A stretch of DNA of 64,000 nt, from positions 248,001 to 312,000 of the forward strand of contig DASYKT010000031.1 in NCBI GenBank assembly GCA_035995185.1, given 5' to 3'. Positions 41,578-50,029 of the stretch are shown piece by piece (position 1 is the first letter of the stretch; each line of letters opens with the position of its first letter). Both the position numbers and the translations under genes were made by a program. Origin of the DNA: DASYKT01 sp035995185. Its GTDB lineage: Bacteria > Acidobacteriota > Blastocatellia > Pyrinomonadales > Pyrinomonadaceae. The notes under the pieces were generated by a model. It worked only from the letters and a program-made list of their open reading frames with translations, did not search any database and was not told the DNA's origin.

Positions 41578-42678
41578 ATGCTGCTCGAGTCGCTTGAAGC
41601 GGAAAATTTCCGCAATTTACAAGGAAAACTACTGTGCGGCAAAGGTTTAAACATAATCGCCGGCGATAATGGCGAGGGCAAGACCAACTGGCTCGAAGCG
41701 CTTCACCTGCTGGCCACGACACGTTCCTTCCGCACCGTCAGGTTGCAGGAAGCCATAAAATACGAGCAGGAACTGGCGATAGTGCGCGGCAAGGTGCACG
41801 AAGGCGAAGATATAGACCGCATCCTGCAGGTGGCGCTGCAGGGAAACACCAAATCACTATCCGTCAATAATAAAAAAGAAGCCGTGGCCCGCTACCTGGG
41901 CCTGCTGCACACGGTTGTTTTTAATGCCGATGAGCTGGAGATCGTGCGCGGCCAACCCGAAGCGCGGCGCCGCTTCCTCGATCACAGCATAACGGGGATA
42001 CATCCGCCGTATATTCAGGTCCTGAGCGATTACCACAAGGTTATCCGCCAAAAAAACTCGCTATTGCACACGGCGGCGGAAAATGACTACTCGCTTGAGA
42101 AAACCGCCGAACTGCTGGAACCGTGGAACGAACAGCTGATAACGTTGGCCTCGCGCATCCACCGGTCGCGCGTCAGGTACGTGGAGCGGCTCAGAGAAGC
42201 GCTTGAGCAAAGGCTTTTTGGTAAAGAGGTAGTCAGCATCCGTTACGTCTCTTCGCTGGAAGGAAAGGGCGATCTGAGCGAATATACGGGCCTGATAGCG
42301 GAGAGGTTAAAACTGCGGGTCCAGGCCGAGCTGGCGTCCGGGCGCTCGCTGATAGGCCCCCACCGCGATGAGCTGGAAATATTCTTTGACGGGCACGACC
42401 TGCGCGCCTTTGGCAGTTCCGGCCAGCAGCGCAGCGCTTTGCTTATCCTGCTGCTCGCCGGCTTAGCGGTCTATCACACCCAAAACCAGGAATATCCCTT
42501 GTTTTTACTCGACGATATCGATGCCGAGCTGGACTATAAACGGATCGGGCAACTGCTCGAATACCTTCATGATAAGACCCAAACTTTCGTCACCACTTCC
42601 AAGGAAAGCTTTATCGAAGGATTCGGCCAAAATGCCGCGATCTTCCAGGTAAAAAACGGCCTTCCCAGTCAACTCTAA
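41578..42678 (+). CDS. recF: DNA replication/repair protein RecF
   Basis: 366 residues, normal. SMC-like ATPase that loads RecA at gaps with RecO and RecR. Seen: LESLEAENFRNLQG at the start, Walker A GDNGEGKTNWLEAL near residue 30, GQPEARRRFLDHSITGIHPP, the signature FGSSGQQRSALLILLL and Walker B FLLDDIDAELD. No SD is clear before the ATG at 41578. Three genes upstream of gyrB, so the usual recF-gyrB neighbourhood is kept but interrupted by a DUF433 gene and a dsbA-like gene. Confidence 0.95.
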   Translation: MLLESLEAENFRNLQGKLLCGKGLNIIAGDNGEGKTNWLEALHLLATTRSFRTVRLQEAIKYEQELAIVRGKVHEGEDIDRILQVALQGNTKSLSVNNKKEAVARYLGLLHTVVFNADELEIVRGQPEARRRFLDHSITGIHPPYIQVLSDYHKVIRQKNSLLHTAAENDYSLEKTAELLEPWNEQLITLASRIHRSRVRYVERLREALEQRLFGKEVVSIRYVSSLEGKGDLSEYTGLIAERLKLRVQAELASGRSLIGPHRDELEIFFDGHDLRAFGSSGQQRSALLILLLAGLAVYHTQNQEYPLFLLDDIDAELDYKRIGQLLEYLHDKTQTFVTTSKESFIEGFGQNAAIFQVKNGLPSQL

Positions 42679-42747
42679 AAGCCTTATTTAATCGTCTTTC
42701 CCGGCTGTCTAAACTAGCTAAAAAATGCTAAAATTATTAAGTAATTT

Positions 42748-42963
42748 ATGGGAAATAGCCTGCATAGTGAATTGATAGAAAGCGACCCGGAGAAAATGGG
42801 TGGAACGCCTGTTTTTAGGGGGACTCGTGTCCCTATTAAAAATCTTTTCGACTATCTCGAGGGGGGCGACAGTATGGAGGTGTTTTTGGATAATTTTCCA
42901 ACTGTCGAACGAGAACAAGCTGTTGCGTTAATGGCGATCCCAAAGGACGAGCTTCCAAATTAA
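42748..42963 (+). CDS. DUF433 family protein
   Basis: 71 residues. The DUF433 pattern is complete: ELIESDPEKMGGTPVFRGTR, then VPIKNLFDYLEGGDSMEVFL, then FPTVEREQAVALMAI. DUF433 is a winged-helix-like fold often acting as the antitoxin half of a pair with a DUF5615 (PIN-like) toxin. Here no toxin gene follows: the next gene, starting directly after its stop, is a DsbA-like protein. It may be an orphan antitoxin or a stand-alone regulator. It sits between recF and gyrB. Confidence 0.88.
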   Translation: MGNSLHSELIESDPEKMGGTPVFRGTRVPIKNLFDYLEGGDSMEVFLDNFPTVEREQAVALMAIPKDELPN

Positions 42964-43581
42964 ATGCGAAAGTTTAATCTGATCACACTATTTCTTTTGC
43001 TCAGTGCATTGAGCGTATCGCTCTATGCTCAGGGCGCGATGCCTGGTGCAATTCCCGCGCGGTCAAAAGGACCGACGGACGCGCCGGTTACGCTCGAGGT
43101 ATTTAATGATTATGCTTGTCCCGCTTGTGCAAGCTTCAACGAGGTATTAAAAGCGGTAATTATTAAATTCCCTAATGAGCTGAAAGTGATTTATCGCCAC
43201 TGTCCCTTAAAAGCCGAGGGGCACGAAAAGGCAAAGTTGGCCGCGAGAGCCGTAGAAGCGGCTGGGATGCAAAATAAATTTTGGGAAATGGCTGACATTG
43301 TTCTGGAAAATCAGGGAAAATGGCGCACGGAAAAAACAGCTGCGGATACATTTGTCAGGTATGCCAAAAAGCTTGAATTAGATGTCGAAAAATTTAAAGA
43401 AGATATTGAGGGTGAAGTTGTAAGGCAAAGAATCATTTCAGATGTCGAGCGAGCGATATCGCTTAACCTTGAAAGCACGCCTACTGTTATATTAAACGGC
43501 AAGTCGCTTTTATACAGTGATTTTATACAGCAAAAAATTTTAGAGGAATTGATCAAGGAAAATATTAAAAGTCAGAAATAA
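42964..43581 (+). CDS. DsbA-like thioredoxin-fold protein
   Basis: 205 residues, signal peptide (MRKFNLITLFLLLSALSVSLYA). The first codon follows the DUF433 stop directly, so translation is likely coupled. Active site CPAC (Cys52, Cys55) in FNDYACPACASFNEVLK, an all-helical insertion, and the cis-Pro loop LESTPTVILNG. Thus of the DsbA/DsbG/BdbD type, making or shuffling disulfides in the periplasm. It lies 15 bases before gyrB, an unusual neighbour, so it may share a transcript with it. Confidence 0.92.
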   Translation: MRKFNLITLFLLLSALSVSLYAQGAMPGAIPARSKGPTDAPVTLEVFNDYACPACASFNEVLKAVIIKFPNELKVIYRHCPLKAEGHEKAKLAARAVEAAGMQNKFWEMADIVLENQGKWRTEKTAADTFVRYAKKLELDVEKFKEDIEGEVVRQRIISDVERAISLNLESTPTVILNGKSLLYSDFIQQKILEELIKENIKSQK

Positions 43582-43596
43582 GTAAGAGGTATTAAA

Positions 43597-46017
43597 TTGG
43601 CTAAGGCACAAACGGAATATAAAGCAGATTCAATAACAGTTTTAGAAGGCCGCGACGCGGTTCGCAAGCGTCCGGCGATGTATATCGGTTCGACAGGAGA
43701 TATGGGGCTTCATCACTTGGTTTACGAAGTGGTGGACAATTCGGTGGACGAAGCGCTGGCGGGTTTTTGCGATACGATCGAAGTCGCCATTCACATGGAC
43801 AATTCGATCACGGTCATCGATAACGGGCGCGGTATTCCCACCGATATGCACAAGCAGGAAGGGCGTTCGGCGGCCGAGGTCGTGATGACCATCTTGCACG
43901 CGGGCGGTAAATTCGACAGCAATTCTTACAAGGTTTCCGGCGGGCTGCACGGCGTGGGAGTTTCCTGCGTCAACTTTCTTTCGGAGTGGCTGCGGCTGGA
44001 GATCTGGCGCGACGGCAAAACCCATGAACAGGAATATTCCCGTGGTATCCCGGATTACCCGTTGAAAAATACCGGCACCACGTCCAGGCGCGGCACCAAG
44101 GTCACCTTTAAGCCGGACCCGGAAATTTTTGAGACCAGCGAGTACAGCTTTGAAAAACTTTCCGAGCGCCTGCGGGAAAAAGCCTTTCTGAACAAAGGCA
44201 TCCGCATCATCATCGTGGATGAGCGCGAGGAAAACGAAAAGAAACACGAGTTTTACTACCGCGGCGGGATCGGCGAATTCGTCAAGCATTTGAACAAGAA
44301 CAAGAGCCCGCTGCACGACACGCCGCTCTATTTCGAACAGGTCGATGACAATCTTTCCATCGAGATCGCGCTGCAGTATAACGACGGCTATGACGAGAAG
44401 GTCTATTCGTTTGCCAATAACATCAACACCGTCGATGGCGGATCGCATATGTCGGGCTTTCGCTCGTCGCTGACGCGCTCGATCAACAACTACGCGCAGA
44501 GCTCCGGCCTGGCGAAAAACTTTAAGGGTTCGCTGAGCGGCGACGACGTGCGCGAAGGCCTGGTGGCGGTGATCTCGGTAAAGCTGCCGCAGCCCCAGTT
44601 TGAAGGACAGACCAAAGGCAAATTGAATTCTGACGTTAAAGGCCCGGTCGAATCTTTCTTGAACGAAAGGCTGAGCGAATTTTTCGAACGCAATCCGAAT
44701 GTTTCGAAGCGCATTGTCGGCAAAGCGGTAGACGCCGCCCGCGCCCGCGAAGCGGCCCGCAAAGCGCGCGAGATCGTGCGCAAGAGCGCATTGGGCAGCA
44801 CGATGCTTCCCGGCAAACTTGCCGACTGTCAGGAAAAAGACCCGGCGTTATCTGAAATTTATATCGTTGAGGGAGATTCCGCCGGCGGTTCGGCCAAACA
44901 GGGGCGCGACCGCAAAAATCAGGCGGTGCTGCCGCTCAAGGGTAAGATCCTTAACGTAGAAAAAGCGCGCTTTGACAAGATGCTGGGCCACGGCGAGATC
45001 AAGGCCCTGATCACGGCGCTTGGCACCGGTATCGGCAAGGAAGATTTTGACGTTCAAAAACTTCGTTACCACAAAATATGCCTGATGACGGACGCCGACG
45101 TCGATGGAAGCCATATTCGCACACTGCTGCTAACGTTCTTTTACCGGCAGATGCCTGAGCTGATCGAACAGGGGTTCATCTATATCGCGCAGCCGCCGCT
45201 TTACAAGGTAAAGCACGGCAAAAAAGAAGAGTACATCAAGGATGACAGTATTCTTTTCAAACACCTGATGAAACAGGCGGCCAGCGAGATGACGGTGAAA
45301 TCGACCTCGAGCAAAAAAACGTTTGAAGGGCGCGAGCTTTCAAAACTGCTGGAGGAAGTAGAAGAATACCAGCGCTACACGCAGCGCCTGACGCGCCGCT
45401 TGGGCAACGATATGACGCTGCTTAACGCGATGCTCGAAGCGATCGGCGGCCGCGACGGCGTGATGCGTAATAACAAGATCAAGCTGCGAAAAGTTTTTGA
45501 GAACCAGGAGCTGATGGCGCAGATCGAAGGCACGATAGCCGAGGCCGGTTATTCGACCGATCTCAGCAACGACGAAGAACATGGGCTTTGGGCGATCGTG
45601 GTCAAGCCGGTGACGGGAACGCCGATCAGGCTGGATTGGAACCTGGCGAGCTACGTGGAATTTCAAAAGGCGGTCGAGCTGAAATACGAACTCGAGGAAA
45701 AAATGCCTTCGCCCTTTACGGTAGGCGAGAACGGCAAAAGTTCCGAGATCGACACGCGTGAAGAACTGCTGGAAATGATCCTGGCAACGGCGAAAAAAGA
45801 TATGTCCATCCAGCGTTACAAAGGGCTGGGAGAAATGAACCCGGAACAGCTCTGGGAAACGACGATGAACCCGGAAAAACGCACGCTGCTGCAGGTGCAT
45901 ATCGAGGACGCCATCGAAACCGACGAGATCTTCACGGTGCTGATGGGCGACCAGGTCGAACCACGGCGCAAGTTTATCGAAGACAACGCGCTCGATGTGA
46001 GAAATCTGGACGTTTAA
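43597..46017 (+). CDS. gyrB: DNA gyrase subunit B
   Basis: 806 residues from a TTG at 43597 with an AAGAGG ribosome site seven bases before. GHKL ATPase (RPAMYIGSTGDMGLHHLVYE, VDNSVDEALAGF, GGKFDSNSYKVSGGLHGVGV), transducer domain, TOPRIM (EGDSAGGSAKQGRDRKNQAV, MTDADVDGSHIRTLLLTFFY), and the C-terminal QRYKGLGEMNPEQLWETTMN. A helical insertion of about 170 residues (from YQRYTQRLTRRLGNDMTLLN) splits the TOPRIM region, as in E. coli. That accounts for the length of 806. Supercoils DNA with GyrA, which is not in the window. Confidence 0.97.
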   Translation: MAKAQTEYKADSITVLEGRDAVRKRPAMYIGSTGDMGLHHLVYEVVDNSVDEALAGFCDTIEVAIHMDNSITVIDNGRGIPTDMHKQEGRSAAEVVMTILHAGGKFDSNSYKVSGGLHGVGVSCVNFLSEWLRLEIWRDGKTHEQEYSRGIPDYPLKNTGTTSRRGTKVTFKPDPEIFETSEYSFEKLSERLREKAFLNKGIRIIIVDEREENEKKHEFYYRGGIGEFVKHLNKNKSPLHDTPLYFEQVDDNLSIEIALQYNDGYDEKVYSFANNINTVDGGSHMSGFRSSLTRSINNYAQSSGLAKNFKGSLSGDDVREGLVAVISVKLPQPQFEGQTKGKLNSDVKGPVESFLNERLSEFFERNPNVSKRIVGKAVDAARAREAARKAREIVRKSALGSTMLPGKLADCQEKDPALSEIYIVEGDSAGGSAKQGRDRKNQAVLPLKGKILNVEKARFDKMLGHGEIKALITALGTGIGKEDFDVQKLRYHKICLMTDADVDGSHIRTLLLTFFYRQMPELIEQGFIYIAQPPLYKVKHGKKEEYIKDDSILFKHLMKQAASEMTVKSTSSKKTFEGRELSKLLEEVEEYQRYTQRLTRRLGNDMTLLNAMLEAIGGRDGVMRNNKIKLRKVFENQELMAQIEGTIAEAGYSTDLSNDEEHGLWAIVVKPVTGTPIRLDWNLASYVEFQKAVELKYELEEKMPSPFTVGENGKSSEIDTREELLEMILATAKKDMSIQRYKGLGEMNPEQLWETTMNPEKRTLLQVHIEDAIETDEIFTVLMGDQVEPRRKFIEDNALDVRNLDV

Positions 46018-46019
46018 TT

Positions 46020-46138
46020 AACGGATAACGGATAGTGATAGGGATTAGTGAATCGTGAATGGATAAGAGATAATGATACCGAAGAGGTCATTATTAATAT
46101 GCTATTCACGATTTTACTATTTACGATTCACGAGTAGA
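46020..46138. repeat. Imperfect inverted repeat between gyrB and nadA
   Basis: GATTAGTGAATCGTGAATGG near 46040 faces TTACGATTCACGAG near 46120-46136, with an inner GCTATTCACGATTTTACTAT. The sequence is AT-rich, unlike the GC-rich family. Possibly related to the hairpins at 55255 and 62845, which share GATAACTGATAGAT words, though not clearly. Confidence 0.6.
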
Positions 46139-46143
46139 AAAAA

Positions 46144-47259
46144 ATGACAGCAGTTTTAGAAAAAGCTCCGGCCATTGAAGATTACCTGGTATTGCCGGAC
46201 GCGGAAATAAGCGAAAAGATCGAGGCGGCGCGAAAGGAATTAGGTTCGCGCCTTGTGATTTTGGGGCATCATTACCAGCGCGACGATGTCATCAGCCACG
46301 CCGATCTTTTTGGCGATTCCTACCAGCTTTCGATAATGGCTTCCCGTACGGATGCTGAATACATCGTTTTCTGCGGAGTGCATTTCATGGCCGAATCGGC
46401 CGACATTTTGGGTAAAGACCACCAGCACGTGATACTGCCCGATCTGGGCGCGGGCTGTTCGATGGCGGATATGGCCACGGTCGAACAGGTCGAGGATGCC
46501 TGGGAGCAGTTAAAGGACATCGGCGTGATCGGAAAAGAAAAAGTAGCGCCGATCACCTATATGAATTCGACTGCCGCGATCAAGGCTTTTTGCGGCCGCA
46601 ACGAAGGCTCGGTCTGTACCTCTTCAAACGCTATCCCGCTTTTCGACAAATACCTGAAGACACATGACAAGCTGATGTTTTTTCCCGACCAGCATCTGGG
46701 GCGAAACACCGGCGCAAAATTCGGCATACCGCTCGATAAAATGGCGCTGTGGGACCCGCATAAAGAGCTCGGCGGAAACACCGAAGAAGAATTGCACAAC
46801 GCGAAATTGATCTTGTGGCGGGGGCACTGTTCGGTGCATGGGCGTTTTAAACCGTGGCACGTCGACCAGGTGCGCAAAGACACACCCGGTATCAAGGTGC
46901 TGGTCCACCCGGAATGCGTTTATGAGGTCGTCGAACAATCCGACCTGAACGGTTCTACTTCGTTCATCATCAAAACCATCGAGGACGCCCCGGCCGGTTC
47001 GAAATGGGCGGTCGGAACGGAAGTCAATCTGGTCAATCGCATGGTCAAGCGTTTTCCCGAGCAGCATATTCAATTGCTCGCGCCCGACCTGTGCATGTGC
47101 GCTACGATGTACCGCATCGCCCCGCAAAACCTGGCCTGGGCGCTGGATAATTTACTGGAAGGAAATGTCGTCAACGAGATCGTGGTGGACGAAGAAACAA
47201 AACACCTCGCCAACGTCGCGCTGCGGCGGATGATCGACATGACGGAGAAGAAGAGTTAA
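46144..47259 (+). CDS. nadA: Quinolinate synthase
   Basis: 371 residues. Condenses iminoaspartate (from NadB) with dihydroxyacetone phosphate to quinolinate with a [4Fe-4S] cluster. Seen: LGHHYQRDDVISHADLFGDS, FCGVHFMAESADIL, GAGCSMADMA, TYMNSTAAIKAFCGRNEGSV, then CTSSNA, LGRNTGAKFG, LVHPECVYEVVEQSD and ELLAPDLCMCATMYRIAPQN. The cysteines expected for the cluster are present. NadB is 35 kb away, so the pathway is split. A ferredoxin-like gene follows 74 bases on, which may supply electrons to an iron-sulfur enzyme, but a link to NadA is not shown. Confidence 0.96.
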   Translation: MTAVLEKAPAIEDYLVLPDAEISEKIEAARKELGSRLVILGHHYQRDDVISHADLFGDSYQLSIMASRTDAEYIVFCGVHFMAESADILGKDHQHVILPDLGAGCSMADMATVEQVEDAWEQLKDIGVIGKEKVAPITYMNSTAAIKAFCGRNEGSVCTSSNAIPLFDKYLKTHDKLMFFPDQHLGRNTGAKFGIPLDKMALWDPHKELGGNTEEELHNAKLILWRGHCSVHGRFKPWHVDQVRKDTPGIKVLVHPECVYEVVEQSDLNGSTSFIIKTIEDAPAGSKWAVGTEVNLVNRMVKRFPEQHIQLLAPDLCMCATMYRIAPQNLAWALDNLLEGNVVNEIVVDEETKHLANVALRRMIDMTEKKS

Positions 47260-47263
47260 ACCA

Positions 47264-47326
47264 CAAAGGCACTAAGTTCATAAAGGTAATTAAAAAATCT
47301 TTGTGAGCTTAGTGCCTTTGTGGTGA
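47264..47326. repeat. Inverted repeat with 17-base perfect arms
   Basis: ACCACAAAGGCACTAAG faces CTTAGTGCCTTTGTGGT across about 28 bases between nadA and the ferredoxin gene. Related words (CACAAAGGCACTGCAC) lie in copy B of the long dispersed element at 47855. Confidence 0.9.
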
Positions 47327-47333
47327 ATGATTT

Positions 47334-47591
47334 ATGGCGGAATTAGAAGACAAATTGCCCGATAACACAACGGGCAAATTTTACGTTGACTCCCAATGTA
47401 TCGATTGCGATGTCTGCCGCGATACCGCGCCGAAAAATTTTATGCGCAATGATGAGAACGGTTATTCCTACGTTTATCATCAGCCTTCCACATCCGAAGA
47501 ATTAGAGCTCTGCGAAGAAGCAAAGGAAGCCTGCCCGGTCGAAGCCATCGGCGATAACGGCAAGCCTTCTGCCGCCGAAGCTATCGCTTAG
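47334..47591 (+). CDS. Small [4Fe-4S] or [3Fe-4S] ferredoxin
   Basis: 85 residues. One cluster motif: CIDCDVCRDTAPKNF (C-x2-C-x2-C) and the distant CPVEAIGD cysteine-proline, giving four ligands for a single cluster. Single-cluster ferredoxins of this type carry electrons for cytochromes P450, nitroreductases and other iron-sulfur enzymes. Acidic, no signal peptide, so cytoplasmic. It follows nadA with a palindrome between. No reductase gene is adjacent. Confidence 0.93.
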   Translation: MAELEDKLPDNTTGKFYVDSQCIDCDVCRDTAPKNFMRNDENGYSYVYHQPSTSEELELCEEAKEACPVEAIGDNGKPSAAEAIA

Positions 47592-47605
47592 TACTAGCTG
47601 ACATT

Positions 47606-47918
47606 TGTTTCACTTTTGTTTCATCCCGGGTGAAGCAAAATGAAATACCTGAAACGTTTTTGAAACGTTGTTTTGGGAATTTTGGAATTCAAAGATCAGC
47701 AGCCGGGAGACTGGCGGTTAGAGAATATCTGAAGAAGCATTAAAGGTGAAGAGCGGTTTTTGTCTGATCGGGAATTTTTGTGTCATTAGCGACAAAAAAG
47801 ACTCGAAACCACTTGCGTCACACTAAACACACGAAAAGAAAATTTCCTTCACAAAGGCACTGCACAACAAAAATCGATCACTCGTACCCAAAGTTTCACA
47901 TATTTTACATTATCAAGA
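47606..47918 (-). repeat. Long dispersed non-coding element, copy B (inverted)
   Basis: Reverse complement of the same element as 35581-35893. By eye roughly three quarters of bases match over the full length, with small indels. The terminal hairpin is built from GTTTC/GAAAC words where copy A has GTTCC/GGAAC, so pairing is kept while sequence changed. A one-base indel in the middle shifts any reading frame, so it is not a protein. It fills most of the 520-base gap before the alpha/beta hydrolase gene. Confidence 0.8.
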
Positions 47919-48112
47919 ATCGATAGCCCTAAAAGCTGTTGCCCCCCTACCGACGCCCCCCAGGTTTACCGCATCGTTTAATTTATCTGGTTTATGCATG
48001 AGCAGCTTATAGGCAAACACGACGTTAGAGGCAAAGCCAATTTAACACAACCAATTTTGTCACAATTCATCTCCCGGCGGTGTAATATCTAAAAGGTGGA
48101 AGTGTGTCTTAA

Positions 48113-49825
48113 ATGTCAAAATTAAAATTTTTCGGAGCGCTAACGACTCTGCTCCTGGCTTTCTTTTCCGTTAATTCTCAAACTGCGCAGTGCACTTCCA
48201 CGAATTCAAAAGACCTTTCGCAATACAGCGGGCGTTTTCTGTTGCCTGACAGTTCGTTGCTGGTTCTCACCACAATCGACGGCGAGCTAACGGCGCGGCC
48301 GATTTTTTGGACTTCGATCCAGGTGCTGCAGCGAAAAGATGGCGATAAATTCGGGATCGAAGGGCGCGACGATCGAAAAATAGAATTTACCCGTGATGAG
48401 CGAGGCTGTATCAGCGCGGTAGTTATCGAAGGTTTCGGAGCGGATGGCACCTTTCCAAAAGCAGGTGAAGGAAAAGCGCCGGTCGAACTTTTGATGGAAG
48501 GCGAGGCGGAAAAAGCGGCGCAGATGATGATCGCCGCGTATCCGAAAGAGCCGAAAAGAAGCGTCGAACTGGCGGAATCTCTTTTAAATAAACGCCCTTC
48601 GCAGAGCGCATACGCCGTCAGGTACCTGGCCGAACTGGCGAAAAAATTTCCTGACGACACGGCAGTTTATTCCGCGTTGGGGCAGGGCTATGTCAATATC
48701 GACAACCGCCAGGCCGCGCTGGAAAATTTCGGGAAAGCTTACAAATTTGATGCAAGCAATGAGACGGCCAAAGCAGGACTTAGGCGGCTGAGAGCTTTGC
48801 AGTCCACCGCCGCCGAGCGAAGCGCGGGCTGGCAATTACCGTTTTCGTTTGCCAAAGTCTTTGCGCCGCCGACCGGGGCCGAAATAAAAGCCGCCGAAGC
48901 CGATCGGGCAAAACGTGACCTTTCGCCAAAAAATGTGCAGGAAGTAACGGCGGGCGAGATAGATCTGGGGCACACCAAAGCCATGGTCAGGATCATTTCG
49001 CACACCGTGCACGGCTTTAAACATTACGGCGCGATCATTATTCCTGCGAAAGCAGGAAACGGTATGCATCCCGTCATTCTCGATCTGAAAGGGGTGTCGC
49101 CCGACTTCTTTCCGCTAAATCTCGATCGTCTTATGTCGCCGAGGATATTAGGCGACAGCCAGGGCGAATTTATTTACGTGGTGCCGTCGTTTCGCGGCGA
49201 GGTCCTGCAGTTTGACGGCAAAGAGTATAAGTCCGAAGGTGACCCGACCGATTCCTGGGATGGCGCGACGGATGATGCAATCGCATTGCTGAATGTCGCG
49301 CTGAGCATCACCGCGCAAGCGGACGGATCGCGCATTGCCGCTTTTGGTAAAAGCCGCGGCGGAGCGCTGGCGATGCTGGCGGGGATCCGCGACCCGCGGA
49401 TCAGGCAAGTTGTCAGCTGGTCGGGCCCGGCGGATTTTTTCAAACTGATGGGCGAAGGCGGCTGGTGGCAAAAGGAAGTTGTTTCGGAAGCGCTGCTTCA
49501 CCGCGCCAAACCGGAAGATGACGGCGGGCAATTTGTCGCCACCTTTTTGGCGAAAGCGATCGAAGGCAAAAAGACCCTGACTGAAGTGCGGCGGCTGATG
49601 ATCCAAAGCTCGGCGCTATATTTCGCCGGGCGCCTGCCCAAAACTCAAGCCTACTACGGCGTAGAAGACGGCATGGTGCCGGTCCGAAATGGACGGGCGC
49701 TGCAAGAGGCGACGAAAAGCTTAGGGCAGGTCACCGTGTTTTATCACCAGGCTGCCGGGCACGATCTGAATACAAAATTGGCCGCGCCGGAGACGAGAAA
49801 GTTTTTGATGGAGATGTTGAAGTAG
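48113..49825 (+). CDS. Secreted alpha/beta hydrolase (prolyl-oligopeptidase-like) with TPR-like N-terminus
   Basis: 570 residues, signal peptide (MSKLKFFGALTTLLLAFFSV). Residues about 130-240 have TPR-like helix pairs (RSVELAESLLNKRPSQSAYA, VYSALGQGYVNIDNRQAALE). From about 290 onward is an alpha/beta hydrolase domain with a serine in FGKSRGGALAMLAG (Ser414), an acid in AYYGVEDGMVPVRNG and a histidine in AAGHDLNTKL, the three in the order of S9 peptidases and dienelactone hydrolases. A periplasmic hydrolase with unknown substrate. The adjacent IS at 50001 is in the gap after it and does not interrupt it. Confidence 0.86.
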   Translation: MSKLKFFGALTTLLLAFFSVNSQTAQCTSTNSKDLSQYSGRFLLPDSSLLVLTTIDGELTARPIFWTSIQVLQRKDGDKFGIEGRDDRKIEFTRDERGCISAVVIEGFGADGTFPKAGEGKAPVELLMEGEAEKAAQMMIAAYPKEPKRSVELAESLLNKRPSQSAYAVRYLAELAKKFPDDTAVYSALGQGYVNIDNRQAALENFGKAYKFDASNETAKAGLRRLRALQSTAAERSAGWQLPFSFAKVFAPPTGAEIKAAEADRAKRDLSPKNVQEVTAGEIDLGHTKAMVRIISHTVHGFKHYGAIIIPAKAGNGMHPVILDLKGVSPDFFPLNLDRLMSPRILGDSQGEFIYVVPSFRGEVLQFDGKEYKSEGDPTDSWDGATDDAIALLNVALSITAQADGSRIAAFGKSRGGALAMLAGIRDPRIRQVVSWSGPADFFKLMGEGGWWQKEVVSEALLHRAKPEDDGGQFVATFLAKAIEGKKTLTEVRRLMIQSSALYFAGRLPKTQAYYGVEDGMVPVRNGRALQEATKSLGQVTVFYHQAAGHDLNTKLAAPETRKFLMEMLK

Positions 49826-49849
49826 CGACTTGCGTCACGCGAAGCGCGC

Positions 49850-49915
49850 GCCACCCCTCCTCGACAAGGAGGGGAGTTTTAAGAGGCACAATAAATTGTG
49901 CGCTCCCGACGAGTA
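49850..49915. repeat. Palindromes, CCTCCTCGACAAGGAGGGG and GCACAATAAATTGTGC
   Basis: CCCCTCCTCGACAAGGAGGG near 49855 and GGCACAATAAATTGTGCGCT near 49886. The second word recurs at 55030-55055. Confidence 0.8.
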
Positions 49916-50000
49916 TTAAAATCCCGCGTCGAGAATAACGGCTTCGTGGAGTAGTTTGACGATCTTGCGTTCGTCGATCTGTTTTGGCGAGCGATATATC
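49916..50000 (-). pseudogene. C-terminal remnant of a protein cut by the IS
   Basis: A minus-strand frame of 27 codons ends in a TAA at 49916-49918 and runs straight into the left end of the IS at 50001. It translates to IYRSPKQIDERKIVKLLHEA, then VILDAGF. The composition looks like a true protein end, not a spacer. No matching upstream part exists beyond the right end of the IS, where the clpX terminator begins within 20 bases. The rest of the gene has been lost, most simply by an IS-linked deletion. I do not recognise the family. Confidence 0.45.
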
Positions 50001-50029
50001 TGAGTCGTCCTGAAATAGGTTGACACTTT

